From Holophagaceae bacterium (lineage in GTDB: Bacteria; Acidobacteriota; Holophagae; Holophagales; Holophagaceae), in the NCBI GenBank assembly GCA_025358435.1, contig JANYJQ010000192.1, positions 1 through 36,217 of the forward strand: DNA of 36,217 nucleotides, in the 5' to 3' direction. This document shows positions 8,445 to 18,433 of this stretch, one piece after another. Within the stretch, counting starts at the first letter, position 1. Every line of letters starts with the position of its first letter. The position numbers were made by a program, and so were the translations under genes. The notes under the pieces were generated by a model, which was not told the origin of the DNA, ran no database searches, and worked only from the letters and a program-made list of their open reading frames with translations.

Positions 8445-9338
8445 ATGAGGTTTCTTCTGTCGCCTTTCATCGCGCGTTCACGGTTCGCGCTTGTCGTTCT
8501 CGCTTCGATCATGGCGGCGGCCGGATCTGCGGCCGCGCAGGACATCCTGTGCGGATGCAGTGAAAGGCGCTTCTCCCGGCCTGGAAACTGCCTACGGGAT
8601 TGCCGCAAGCGGATCAGTTGCAGCGCGTGCATGATTGCACCTCAGTGTGCGGCCATGCAGGTGCAGGGCTTCAAGCAGATTTACAACCAGGCGCTGTTCG
8701 GAATCGGCATCGGAATGGTGGGCGTGCCGAGGGGAGCCACCAATACGGCGCTGGTGGCCTGGATCATCAACAATTTCTGGCGACCGAACCGGGTCACCGA
8801 TTTCAATATGGTCTGGGGAGCGCCGGAGAACACTTCGGACTGGGCGCACGTGGAACCGGCGGCGTCCAGCGGCGGGAAAATGACGCTGACCATCTCGCCA
8901 GACGCGATCTGGCTCTCTCCCGCAGGGCTGGTGACCTCGCTGGGCCATGAAATGATCCATGTCGAGCAGCTCAAGCGCAGGAGCACCGTTCGGATGGCCG
9001 GCCTCAACAGCGTGCTCACGGCTTTCCGCGAGCTGGAAGCTTCCTCCTGGGAAACGGGATCAAGCTCGCTAGCTTGGAGCATCAAGGCCAACGAATTCTA
9101 TGACTGCCAGGCGGAGGACGAAAAAGCGGGGTCGCAAGCAACCCTCTCGTGCCGCCAGTGGCAGGTCCGGAAGTCCATCGAGAATGTCCGCACGGGCCTG
9201 CGCTCGGCTCAATTCATGGGTGCGCTGGAGAAGTATATGAATGAAGACCCCTGGATCAGCCAGGTATGGCTGAAGCAGAACCCGAACTGGAAGACGGCCG
9301 CCGCGGGTCCCGCCCCTTCCGATTGCGGAAACCCGTGA
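8445..9338 (+). CDS. Secreted protein with Cys-rich N-terminus and zincin-like HExxH motif, unknown function
   Basis: Signal peptide ...ALVVLASIMAAAGSAAAQ; seven Cys in the first ~33 mature residues; SLGHEMIHVEQ at nt 8946-8969, then RELEASSWE. Confidence 0.75.
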   Translation: MRFLLSPFIARSRFALVVLASIMAAAGSAAAQDILCGCSERRFSRPGNCLRDCRKRISCSACMIAPQCAAMQVQGFKQIYNQALFGIGIGMVGVPRGATNTALVAWIINNFWRPNRVTDFNMVWGAPENTSDWAHVEPAASSGGKMTLTISPDAIWLSPAGLVTSLGHEMIHVEQLKRRSTVRMAGLNSVLTAFRELEASSWETGSSSLAWSIKANEFYDCQAEDEKAGSQATLSCRQWQVRKSIENVRTGLRSAQFMGALEKYMNEDPWISQVWLKQNPNWKTAAAGPAPSDCGNP

Positions 9339-9495
9339 ACTGCCTCGCAGGCACGAGTCTCATTTTGCTACACGGCGCTCTCGGCTTGCTCATTTCGCAA
9401 CGGCCTTGATTCAGCATGCTCATCGGTTCATGTTGAATTGAAACGACTTGCTCGTTGGCACGATCCATGTGTCTTTCCCCTCGAAGGAGATTCAC

Positions 9496-9918
9496 ATGCG
9501 AACCCCATTCAAACACCTCGCCATCATGCTGATCATGGTCCTGGCGGGAGGAATGACACTCAGCGCGCAGCACAGAGGAGGAGACCGCCTCCCCAAAATC
9601 CTGGACCCCTTGGGCATCCTTCCCTCTCCCCGACAAGTCATAAGGACCCTCGACCGCGTGACCCGGGTTCTGCCTCCTGTCGTCATCGAAACCAGGAACA
9701 ATCCAGTCTACGATTACGACTACGACTATCGGAGTTATCCGATTCGGAACCGCTACTACCCCGCTCCCCTGCAGCCTTTTTATTGCGAGGATGAACCCTA
9801 CCCGGTCCATTACTACGGCAGGAACCATAGGTTCGAACGGTTCGAGCACCGGAGCCATTTTCCCGCCCCGATCATTTCTTATGGCCAGGAAGGCACGAGA
9901 TCCAGAGGCAGACGCTAG
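9496..9918 (+). CDS. Secreted hypothetical protein, Tyr/Arg/Pro-rich C-terminus
   Basis: aaggagattcacATG RBS; signal peptide MRTPFKHLAIMLIMVLAGGMTLSAQ; followed by a strong hairpin. Confidence 0.6.
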   Translation: MRTPFKHLAIMLIMVLAGGMTLSAQHRGGDRLPKILDPLGILPSPRQVIRTLDRVTRVLPPVVIETRNNPVYDYDYDYRSYPIRNRYYPAPLQPFYCEDEPYPVHYYGRNHRFERFEHRSHFPAPIISYGQEGTRSRGRR

Positions 9919-9932
9919 GTGCCATCCCGACC

Positions 9933-9964
9933 ATGGAGAAACCCCCGCAAGGGGGTTTCTCCAT
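9933..9964. terminator. Intrinsic-terminator-like hairpin, perfect 14-bp stem with GCAA tetraloop
   Basis: atggagaaaccccc-gcaa-gggggtttctccat, followed by ataaaa; just downstream of CDS 9496..9918. Confidence 0.75.
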
Positions 9965-10171
9965 ATAAAACTAGCCTGACAGGCCCAGGCGGTTGAAAAA
10001 TGATCAACTGAACCACTGAGTCCGATCGTTTCCAAACAACGCTGCGCTAGGAATTGCCGCCTCAACTGATCTGCAACGGAAAACCGACCTCGGGTATACA
10101 TTGCGGATAGGCGGGGGGAACGTACACTTCCGTCGGTTGCTCCTGCTGAAATCCTGATCCGGGAGGTTGTC

Positions 10172-10894
10172 ATGACAAGGCCACTTCCATCCTTGACGCC
10201 AGACATTGAGCGAAGGTTCGATGGCTGGATGAAGATCCAGGAGCGGCACATTTCGCCTTCAGAAATCAAGCTCCGCCCCGGTATCACTCTGTCCCGCCAA
10301 TTCGGTTGCCAGGCCTACCCGCTCGCAGAACGCCTGAAAACCCTCTTTGAGGCCGCCTCCGGGGAACATTGGAACATCCTCGACAAGTCCCTGATCGAGT
10401 TGGTGGCCAAGGAAGAGGGCATCTCATTAAGCCTGCTGAAGCGGCTGGGGGACATGTCCCGGGTCATCGAGACGTTCGGCCTGCATTCACCTGGGCTCGT
10501 GACCCATGATCTGGCCTTCGACAAGGTAGCGCACTACCTTGTCGAAATTGCGAAGCTGGGCAACTCGATCATGGTGGGAAGAGGGGCAGCCATCTTATGC
10601 AAGGGCTTTCCAAACTGCTTCCACTTCCGATTGATCGGGAGCCATGAATGGCGGGTCTCCACCTACGCCCGGCGTATGGGGCTGAGCCACACGGAGGCAG
10701 AAGCCGAGGTGACGGAGAACGAGGAGCGCCGGGAAAAGTTCGTGAACCATTGCCTGGGCGAGAACGTGGCCGATCCCCAATTCTATGACGCGACTTTCAA
10801 CAACGAGCGGCATGGCGTAGAGGACATTTCCTGCGCAATCCTGGCCTTCGTCCGCAACTCCTGGGAAGACAAAAAGTATTTCAAGCCGGGCTGA
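10172..10894 (+). CDS. Cytidylate kinase-like family protein
   Basis: ITLSRQFGCQAYPLAERL ... WNILDKSLIELVAKEE ... SIMVGRGAAILCKGFPNCFHFRLIGSHEWRVSTYARRMGLSHTEAEAEV; P-loop-like pattern of the cytidylate kinase-like family. Confidence 0.75.
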   Translation: MTRPLPSLTPDIERRFDGWMKIQERHISPSEIKLRPGITLSRQFGCQAYPLAERLKTLFEAASGEHWNILDKSLIELVAKEEGISLSLLKRLGDMSRVIETFGLHSPGLVTHDLAFDKVAHYLVEIAKLGNSIMVGRGAAILCKGFPNCFHFRLIGSHEWRVSTYARRMGLSHTEAEAEVTENEERREKFVNHCLGENVADPQFYDATFNNERHGVEDISCAILAFVRNSWEDKKYFKPG

Positions 10895-10895
10895 G

Positions 10896-11948
10896 TCAGC
10901 GTATTTCTCCGACTACCACGATCTGGAAACTTTCCGGCAGCATCGGTGGGCGCGAACGCTGGCCAGGCTGGACTTCCGGGGCCGGGCCGAACACAGCGGT
11001 GGGGAGGTAGAGCAGGTGCGTCTTCTCATCCACGGCGAGAGTCCTGGCAGCCTTCCGGGTGGGGATGGTGCCTGCAACGGCAAAATGGTCCTTCCCATCG
11101 TTTCGCACGATCGTGAGCGACCCTTCGCCATTGGAAGCGTAAGCGCATCCCGTGCCCGGATCGAAGGCCACGCCATCGCAGCCTTCGCCGATGGGCAGGG
11201 TCGTCAGGACTTTCCCACTGGCTGCATCCACGATGGCCATGAGCTTGTTGCGGCCCACCGCGAACAGGCGCTGATGCGCCGCATCGATGGCCAGACCTGA
11301 GGGTTCTTCCAGCGGCTTCAAGGACCAGCGCGAAAGGACTCTCAAGTTCCTGGCGTCAATTGCCAGCAGTTCGTGGGTATCTTCCACGTTCACAAAGACG
11401 CGGCCTTTGCCATCGGTGGCCGCGAACTCGGGCTTGCCGCCCATGGGAATGGTTCCAGCCACATCCAAGGTTTCCGCATTGAAGACAGTCGCGTTCTTGC
11501 CTCGACCGTTGAAAGTGAAGACCTGCTTGGTGGCGGGATCATAGAGGATGGCATCAGGGTTCTCCCCCGTGGTCTTCACTTCCTTGATCACTTCGAGGGT
11601 GGAGAGTTTGAAGGCTGTCATGGTGTTCGCGCGGCCGTTGCTGGTGTAGCCCCGGTCCAGATCACGAGCGACGGCCACGCCATGAACACCTGCGGTGTTG
11701 GGAATCTCGCCGACCTGCTTGCCTTCGAGATCGAGCACCATCACCCGGGTCGAGCGCGGCAGATAGATGCGCTTCGCCTGGGAATCCAAGGTCACATAGT
11801 CCCAGCCTCCGTCGCCACCGATCGGAAGCGTGCGCAGGACGGCGAGCTTGGTTGATGGCGTCGTGGCGATTTTGGGCTTTGCCGCCGGAGCGGATTGGGC
11901 CGACGCATCCATACCGAGGGCGAGCAACAAGGGCAACAGAAAGGGCAT
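10896..11948 (-). CDS. YVTN/YncE-like beta-propeller secreted protein
   Basis: Signal peptide MPFLLPLLLALGMDASAQS; repeats such as LDSQAKRIYLPRSTRVMVLDLEGKQVGEI, YDPATKQVFTFNGRGKNATVFNAETLDVAGTIPMGGKPEFAATDGKGRVFVN. Confidence 0.82.
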   Translation of the reverse strand: MPFLLPLLLALGMDASAQSAPAAKPKIATTPSTKLAVLRTLPIGGDGGWDYVTLDSQAKRIYLPRSTRVMVLDLEGKQVGEIPNTAGVHGVAVARDLDRGYTSNGRANTMTAFKLSTLEVIKEVKTTGENPDAILYDPATKQVFTFNGRGKNATVFNAETLDVAGTIPMGGKPEFAATDGKGRVFVNVEDTHELLAIDARNLRVLSRWSLKPLEEPSGLAIDAAHQRLFAVGRNKLMAIVDAASGKVLTTLPIGEGCDGVAFDPGTGCAYASNGEGSLTIVRNDGKDHFAVAGTIPTRKAARTLAVDEKTHLLYLPTAVFGPAPEVQPGQRSRPPMLPESFQIVVVGEIR

Positions 11949-12020
11949 GGGGACTCCTAGGGAACTCCACCAGACTAGCCAGGAAAATGCGCTGGGCTCG
12001 TCAGGTGTGATGTCGTCAGT

Positions 12021-14135
12021 CTATCCCTTCGCTTTCAGAGCCGCCTTCACGCTTACTGGGTTCATGGGCAGGTGGGTGAGTCGTGCGCCTGTGGCATCGT
12101 GGATGGCGTTGGCCAGCAGCGCACCCACGATGATGATCGGGGGCTCGCCGCCGCCCTGCGCGGGGACCTGCGGATTGTCGATGAGGGTGATGTCGAGCTT
12201 GGGCACCCAGGAAAAGCGTGGGATTTCGTACGTGTCGAAATTCTTCGCCAATACATCGCCGCCTTTGAACGGAATCTCTTCGGTGAGGGCGTAGCCGAGT
12301 CCCATGATGAGGCTCCCTTCGGCCTGCTGCCGCGCGCCGTCGGGATTCACCACCACGCCCATGTCCTGCACCAGGGTGATGCGCTTGACCTGCACCTGGC
12401 CTGAGGCGCGGTCCACCGCCACCTCCGCCATGGCGGCCACGTAGGTACCGCGGTAGTGGCCGCAGGCTACGCCGACGCCGCGCCCGCTGGGAGCGGGCTT
12501 CGCCACCCAACCGAAGCGCTTCGCGGCTTCCGTTAACACGCGGAGCATGCGGGGTTCTTCAAGATTCAGCAGGCGGAAGGCCACGGGATCCATCCCCAGC
12601 TTCGCAGCGAGGCTGTCCACGTGGCTTTCGTGGGCGAAGTTGTTGCTGTTGGCCGAGGGCGCCCGCCAGGGACCCACGGCGAAGGGATGCATGTCCTTCG
12701 GATTACCTCCCTGCCAGCTTCCCGCACTCAAAGTGCGCTGGTTGGGAACCGCGTAGAAGGTCACGGCTTCGCGGTCCCCCGCGCCCACGACGTTGCAGTT
12801 CCAAGCAGTGATCTTCCCCTCACGGGTGGCACCCGACCGAAGCTTGATCACCGCGGCGGGACGGAAGGTATCGTGGAAGAATTCCTCCTCGCGGTCCCAT
12901 TGCACCAGTACGGGCGCGCCTGCCAGCCGGGCCAGCCGGGCGGCGGTCACGGCCTGGGGGCCGCCGCTCTTGCCGCCAAAGCCGCCGCCCACGTAGGGCG
13001 TGATGATCCGCACCTGTTGGGTCGCGAGACCCAAAGCTTCGGCCACCTGGGATTTCACCATGAAGGGAGCCTGGGTGCTGGCCCACACGGTGACCTTATC
13101 GCCCTCCCAGGCGGCCAGGGCCGCGTGGGTCTCGATGGGGGCGTGAGCGACGTAGGCGTTGGTGTAGGTGGCTTCCACGACCTGGGCCGCGGCTTTCTCA
13201 CCCGCGGCCAGGTCGCCCATGGCCGCCAGGCTCCGGGCCTTCGGCGCGGTCTTGGGCAGGTGTTCGAAGATGTTGTTGTGGTCCAGATCGGAAACGGGAT
13301 TCTTCCATTTGGCTTTCACCTTCGACAGTGCCTCCGCGGCGCCGTCGGGACGGGCATGGAGCAGCGCCACCAGTTCCTTGTCGCGGACCACCTTAACGCC
13401 GGCCATTGCCTCGGCTGCGCTCGTGTCCACGGATTCCAGGGCCGCGCCATGGACCGGCGCCCGCAGCACCCGAGCATGCAGTAGACCAGGCAGCTTCATG
13501 TCGGCGGCGTACATCGCCTTCCCAGTCACTTTCTCGCGCGCGTCCTTGCGTGCCGTATCCCGGCCCACCAGCTTGAAGGCCGACACGGGCTTGGGCGCGA
13601 CCTTTTCCAAATGCCGCTCGATCTTCTTGCCCGCCACCAGTTCTCCGTAGCTGACATGCATCGAGGTGTCGCCCTTCCTGGAGACGATGCCTTTCACCAC
13701 CACGAGTTGCTCGACAGGAATTTTCAACCGTTCCGAGGCCATCTGCACGAGCACGGCACGAGCTTCGGCACCGGCGCCCCGCAGCACGGGTCCGAACTGC
13801 CAGATGCTCAAGGAACCGAAGGTGCCCATGTCCCAGGGGCACAGGTCCGTGTCGCCCATGACCATGTCCACCTGCTCCAGGGCCACATCCAGCTCTTCGG
13901 CCAGCAGCATGGCCAGGGCGGTCATGCTGCCCTGCCCCAGTTCCACCTTTCCCACCAGGCATGTGACGCGGCCATCAGGCGCGATGCACAGATAGGCGTT
14001 GAAGTCCGAGGGGTAGCCTGGCCGGGCATTGGGGCGATCGGGGCGATCGCGTTCCTGGGCGAACCCCTGATCGGCAGAAAAGAAAAGCACCAGGCCCGTG
14101 ATGCCGGTTCCCTGGAGGAAGTCGCGGCGTTTCAT
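12021..14135 (-). CDS. Xanthine dehydrogenase-family molybdopterin-binding subunit (isoquinoline 1-oxidoreductase beta-like)
   Basis: MKRRDFLQGTGITGLVLFFSADQGFA signal; GKVELGQGSMTALAMLLAEELDVALEQVDMVMGDTDLCPWDMGTFGS; TPYVGGGFGGKSGGPQAVTAARLAR; start at 14135 overlaps the upstream subunit stop by 4 nt (ATGA). Confidence 0.92.
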   Translation of the reverse strand: MKRRDFLQGTGITGLVLFFSADQGFAQERDRPDRPNARPGYPSDFNAYLCIAPDGRVTCLVGKVELGQGSMTALAMLLAEELDVALEQVDMVMGDTDLCPWDMGTFGSLSIWQFGPVLRGAGAEARAVLVQMASERLKIPVEQLVVVKGIVSRKGDTSMHVSYGELVAGKKIERHLEKVAPKPVSAFKLVGRDTARKDAREKVTGKAMYAADMKLPGLLHARVLRAPVHGAALESVDTSAAEAMAGVKVVRDKELVALLHARPDGAAEALSKVKAKWKNPVSDLDHNNIFEHLPKTAPKARSLAAMGDLAAGEKAAAQVVEATYTNAYVAHAPIETHAALAAWEGDKVTVWASTQAPFMVKSQVAEALGLATQQVRIITPYVGGGFGGKSGGPQAVTAARLARLAGAPVLVQWDREEEFFHDTFRPAAVIKLRSGATREGKITAWNCNVVGAGDREAVTFYAVPNQRTLSAGSWQGGNPKDMHPFAVGPWRAPSANSNNFAHESHVDSLAAKLGMDPVAFRLLNLEEPRMLRVLTEAAKRFGWVAKPAPSGRGVGVACGHYRGTYVAAMAEVAVDRASGQVQVKRITLVQDMGVVVNPDGARQQAEGSLIMGLGYALTEEIPFKGGDVLAKNFDTYEIPRFSWVPKLDITLIDNPQVPAQGGGEPPIIIVGALLANAIHDATGARLTHLPMNPVSVKAALKAKG

Positions 14136-14608
14136 TTGCCACCTCCCTTGCCGGTGGCCGCGTCCATCACGGCGTCGAGGATCCGCGGATGCGAGCCGCA
14201 TCGGCACAGGTGGCCCTCCAGATGATGGGCAACGTCCTCGCGGGTGGGTTTCGGCTTGCCCTCCAGCAAGGCCGCCGAGGCGAGGATCATCCCGGAAGTG
14301 CAGTAGCCGCATTGGAAGGCGTGGTGCTTCATGAAGGCCTGCTGCACGGGATGCAGTCCGTCCTTGCGCTCAAGTCCTTCAATGGTGGTGACCTTGCGCC
14401 CCGCGACCGCCTTCAGGCTCGTGGAGCAGCTGCGCACGGGCTGGCCGTCCACGAGCACCGTGCAGGCGCCGCACTGGCCCTGGCCGCAGCCGTACTTGGT
14501 GCCCGTGAGCCCCAGGTCGCTGCGCAACACCCACAGCAACATGCGGCCTTCATCGGCGTCGACCTTCACGGCCTTACCGTTGAGCGTGAAAGAGAGGCTT
14601 CGCACCAT
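14132..14608 (-). CDS. (2Fe-2S)-binding subunit of molybdenum hydroxylase (IorA/CoxS-like)
   Basis: MVRSLSFTLNGKAVKVDADEGRMLLWVLRSDLGLTGTKYGCGQGQCGACTVLVDG ... FQCGYCTSGM ... HLCRCGSHPRI. Confidence 0.93.
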   Translation of the reverse strand: MVRSLSFTLNGKAVKVDADEGRMLLWVLRSDLGLTGTKYGCGQGQCGACTVLVDGQPVRSCSTSLKAVAGRKVTTIEGLERKDGLHPVQQAFMKHHAFQCGYCTSGMILASAALLEGKPKPTREDVAHHLEGHLCRCGSHPRILDAVMDAATGKGGGK

Positions 14609-14820
14609 GAAACACCTCTGAGAACCTCTGCTGGATCCGCATCCACGCTCCTCCCGGGACACTGCCTTGTCAAGTGGATGGCAAGCGTGGCTGGTCGCCG
14701 ATCCCGCAGGTACTTGTAACTCCCGTCTATTTGCTCGCTGAAATCCATGGATAAGGAACGCAGAAACAGGCCGGCCTGAGGCCACCATGGGACACTGGCT
14801 TATTCGTTCCGGAGTCCTCC

Positions 14821-15977
14821 ATGAAGACCCTCTGCCTGCTCTTGGCCCTGCCCGCCCTCACGCTGCTAGCCCAGGCGCCGGATGTGCACCAGCAACTGGC
14901 GAAGGAGATCCTTTCGGAACTCATCTCCATGGATACCACCGGCGAGCATGGCGACACCACCCCCGCCGCCAAGACCATGGCGAAACGGCTGCTCAATGCG
15001 GGCTTTCCCGCGGCGGATATCCAAATTGTGGGACCCGAAGGCAGGATCTGATCCTCGCCCTCACCACGGGCGAAGAGGGTTCCACCTTCTACAACGGCAT
15101 CGAATGGCTGCTCGCGCATCGGCGGGATCTCATCGAGGCCGAATACTGCCTCAACGGCGATGGCGGCGGACCCGTGGCCACCAAGGGCCTGCCCCGTTTT
15201 CGCGCCTTCCAGACCTGCGAAAAGGCGTTCTACACGTTCACGCTGGAGGCCAAGGATTCCGGCGGCCACAGTTCCCTACCCCGGAAGGCCAATCCCATCC
15301 ATGCCGTTGCCGCAGGAATCGCACGCATCGCCGATTACACCTTCCCGGTGGACCTCAACGAGACCACTCGCGCCTTCTTTGCCCGCATGTCCAAGATTGA
15401 AGGAGGCCCGCTCGGCATGGACATGTCGGCGCTGGTGCAGAGTCCCCCGGATTCCACTCCGTGGAGGGCTGGGGTTGAGCGTCTTTCAGAAGATCCCTAT
15501 TGGAACGCCCAGATGCGCACCACCGCCGTGGCGACCCTGGTCAGCGGTGGCCACGCTTCCAATGCCCTGCCGCAAACGGCCAAGGCCAACGTGAATTGCC
15601 GCCTGCTGCCGGGTGAAGACATCCTGGCCGTGAAAGCCAGGCTCGAGTCCCTGGTGAACGACCCGCGCGTCAAAGTGACAATGGAGGGAACACCCCAGAA
15701 GAACCTGGCCTCGCCTTTGCGGCAGGACCTCATGACGGCCCTGGAGAAGACCACGTTGATGGTGTGGTCCGGCTGCCCGGTGATCCCGGCCATGGAGACC
15801 GGCGGCACCGATGGCGCGAAGCTTCGGATAGCGGGCATCCCCACCTATGGGATCTCCGGCGTGCCCATCGACCAGGACGATGTCCGGGCCCACGGCCAGG
15901 ACGAGCGCATCCGGGAAACAAACTACTACGAGGGCTTGCGGGCTTTTGAACTGCTGATCAGGGAACTGGCCAAGTAA
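14821..15977 (+). pseudogene. M20-family metallopeptidase, disrupted by internal deletion/frameshift
   Basis: N-terminus MKTLCLLLALPALTLLAQAPDVHQQLAKEILSELISMDTTGEHGDTTPAAKTMAKRLLNAGFPAADIQIVGPEGRI* in frame 1 (14821..15051) continues in frame 3 as DLILALTTGEEGSTFYNGIEWLL...METGGTDGAKLRIAGIPTYGISG; the segment expected to hold the metal-binding HxDVV and GRGxxDDK motifs is absent. Confidence 0.8.
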
Positions 15978-16208
15978 AGTTATTAATAATTGAGGAACAC
16001 AGGAGTGCCGCCAGGCTTGGTTCTTGAGGCTTGCTGCTTCGGGCAGAGATTCCAGTTGTGCCATTTTGACTGACCCAGGATCCGGACCCTGGGCTAGGCT
16101 CAATGGAGGACCGGGGTATGGAGATCGTTGGTGTTGCTTCAACTTTGAGAGTGCCCATACTCTGAAGGCGAAATATCAGGGCCAGGCATTTTCATCGAAG
16201 GAGCGTAT

Positions 16209-17396
16209 ATGAGCGGACGATTCCGCCTTCAATCAGCGCGGGCCAATCTGAGCAAACGGATCGTGATTCCAACCGCCGCCATGTTTGCAATCGCTTCAGC
16301 CACGGCCCAGGTCCCAACGGCAAGCAGGGAGTCGCTCGCCATAAAGGAGCTGGTGGGTTGCCTCAAGGATATGGGGCATGAAACCGAAGCTCTACGCCTG
16401 GATGCGGAATATAGAAACAAGAACAAGGACATTTCGTTTGGCACCCCCAGCAAGAATGCCCAAGCCGACACCAAGGTGGGAACCAAGCGCACCCTGTTCA
16501 ATAAAAATGCGCTGGATCAGATCTTCCCCACCAATCTGAATGGGAAGCCCGATCGAAAAGCCCTTCTGGATTGGTCCACCACGGTGCTGCATGAGTTCAC
16601 GCATCAGGACCAGGATTGGTGGGCCTGGGAAGGCGATGTGTGGACTGAATTTGTGGGCCGGAACCGGTGTGAACAGCAGGCTTGGGGAACGGGCTTCCAG
16701 GCGCTCTACAATTACGCCCGGCGGCTCCAGGAGAACCTCAGCCGGGCACCCGGTTCAAATGAAAAGGCAAGGCTGGGCCGGGAACTGGCGGATGTGTGCA
16801 AGAGCTATGAGGTGTATCTCAATTCCCTTGCGGATCGTGGCGAAATCGGCGAAGTCCGGATCGAGAATCGTGAGGGTTTGCAAGTCCTGGTGGGTTCGCT
16901 CAGGGAAGAAATCGCCGGGATGGGAAAAATCGGAAAGGATTCAGCCGCCAACGCCGACGTGATGCTGGGGGTGAGGGGCAATGTGGTCGGGACCTGGGAC
17001 GTAACGGTGCGATATGAACACACCAAAACCCCATGGACTTCCAGGGGGGAATGGATCCTGGGCCAAAACATGCGCTCTGTCTTTGGTGAAGCACGGATGA
17101 CCAATGCTTCAGGGAAGGCGGTGAAAGGCACCGTGCGGGGAAACCTGGTCGGCGATGTGCTGAGAATCGAGGTCCGGACCGGAAATCTCATTGAACTCTA
17201 CGAAGCCAAAGTGGAGTCCGACTTTGCCTTGGCCATGGGCACGACCCTGCAAAGCAATTGGGCGGTGATCATCGCCGATACGCTGGTATCGGGCCTCACG
17301 GGCCTCGATGGAACGAAGATTGGACCTGTGAAAGAGGAACAACTTCGGAAATTCCAGACCATCAAAGCGACATGGACCGCGAAGGTGAGGCGATGA
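16209..17396 (+). CDS. Exported protein with zincin-like HExxH motif, unknown function
   Basis: gaaggagcgtatATG RBS; N-terminal hydrophobic stretch IVIPTAAMFAIASATAQ; VLHEFTHQDQ at nt 16590-16613 followed by CEQQAW. Confidence 0.75.
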   Translation: MSGRFRLQSARANLSKRIVIPTAAMFAIASATAQVPTASRESLAIKELVGCLKDMGHETEALRLDAEYRNKNKDISFGTPSKNAQADTKVGTKRTLFNKNALDQIFPTNLNGKPDRKALLDWSTTVLHEFTHQDQDWWAWEGDVWTEFVGRNRCEQQAWGTGFQALYNYARRLQENLSRAPGSNEKARLGRELADVCKSYEVYLNSLADRGEIGEVRIENREGLQVLVGSLREEIAGMGKIGKDSAANADVMLGVRGNVVGTWDVTVRYEHTKTPWTSRGEWILGQNMRSVFGEARMTNASGKAVKGTVRGNLVGDVLRIEVRTGNLIELYEAKVESDFALAMGTTLQSNWAVIIADTLVSGLTGLDGTKIGPVKEEQLRKFQTIKATWTAKVRR

Positions 17397-18433
17397 AAAA
17401 ACCTTTCGAGTTCCCCCTGATTGGCGCCCTTGCGCTATTTTTCGCTCCTCCTTCATTTGCGGGGGACACCAGGCCATCTGTTCCCCGACAGGGAGAGTTG
17501 ATTCACACGGCCACTGCTTCGAGGGATGGCTGGAAATATTTCATGACGTTCTCCGTCGAAAACAAAGGGCGTCAGCATGTCCAGTTCTTCATGCCGCCGG
17601 GCACCCCCATGGTGTCCCAGGGCTCGACGGGATTGACCCTGGTTCTAGTGGATGCGGTGGATCTGGATCTGAAACCCGGCGCATCGGGGAAGGCCACGGT
17701 GTTTGCGATCCCTGCGGAGGACAAAGGAGCAGCTTCCACCGTCGGGTCCAGATACGAGCCATCCCGCGATCGGAACGCCTTCCAGGGCGCGACCAAGGCC
17801 GCGGTCGTGTCCTTCAGCCGGAAAGATAAAATGCAGTTCCGCATTCCGGGGCAAGGGGACGCGGGAAGGATGCTGACCACGCGCTGGGCGATGGCGGAAC
17901 TGCAGCAGGGCAGCAGGGGTCTGTCACCTGACATGAGGAAAAAAGCGGAGGCCGAGGTGGCTGAGGCCTATTCAGCATCTGGTCATGCCGGTCAGGCCAC
18001 CGCAGCCCTGTCCGCCTTCTGGAGGGATGTGGAAGCGACTGCGGACCCCACCGGAAAGAGCCGGATAGATACCCAGACAAGCCAGGAAAGGATCATTTTC
18101 GACAACACCAACATTCAAGGGGTGCTTGGGGGTGGCGAACCCGCGGGATTCACTCTGGATCGCCCGACGTTCATCACGGCCATCCGGACCTATCACTGGA
18201 ACAAAGGAAGGGGACAGCCCGAGGCCACCTGGATCCGCATCCGCGGTACGCAGGGTGGACAGTTCAAAGCCCATGCCGAGACTCCGCCCACGTGGTGGAA
18301 GGTGGCCCCCATGATGCTCCTGCAGCCCGGGAAATACCTGATCGAGGACGGCGATCCGGGAAGCTGGGCACGGAATCCCGATTCAGGAGGGAAGGGATTC
18401 GTCCAAATTTCCGGCAGGCCTGCCGAGCGTTGA
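17393..18433 (+). CDS. Secreted protein with C-terminal beta-sandwich-like domain (IFDNTNIQGV...GFTLDRPTFITAIRTYHWNKGRG...PGKYLIEDGDPGSWARNPDSGGKGFVQISG)
   Basis: ATGA overlap with upstream stop; signal peptide MKKPFEFPLIGALALFFAPPSFAG. Confidence 0.7.
   Translation: MKKPFEFPLIGALALFFAPPSFAGDTRPSVPRQGELIHTATASRDGWKYFMTFSVENKGRQHVQFFMPPGTPMVSQGSTGLTLVLVDAVDLDLKPGASGKATVFAIPAEDKGAASTVGSRYEPSRDRNAFQGATKAAVVSFSRKDKMQFRIPGQGDAGRMLTTRWAMAELQQGSRGLSPDMRKKAEAEVAEAYSASGHAGQATAALSAFWRDVEATADPTGKSRIDTQTSQERIIFDNTNIQGVLGGGEPAGFTLDRPTFITAIRTYHWNKGRGQPEATWIRIRGTQGGQFKAHAETPPTWWKVAPMMLLQPGKYLIEDGDPGSWARNPDSGGKGFVQISGRPAER

Noticed and set aside
12621-13484. 287-aa plus-strand ORF
   Set aside because: G/H-rich shadow ORF antisense to the molybdopterin-binding subunit.
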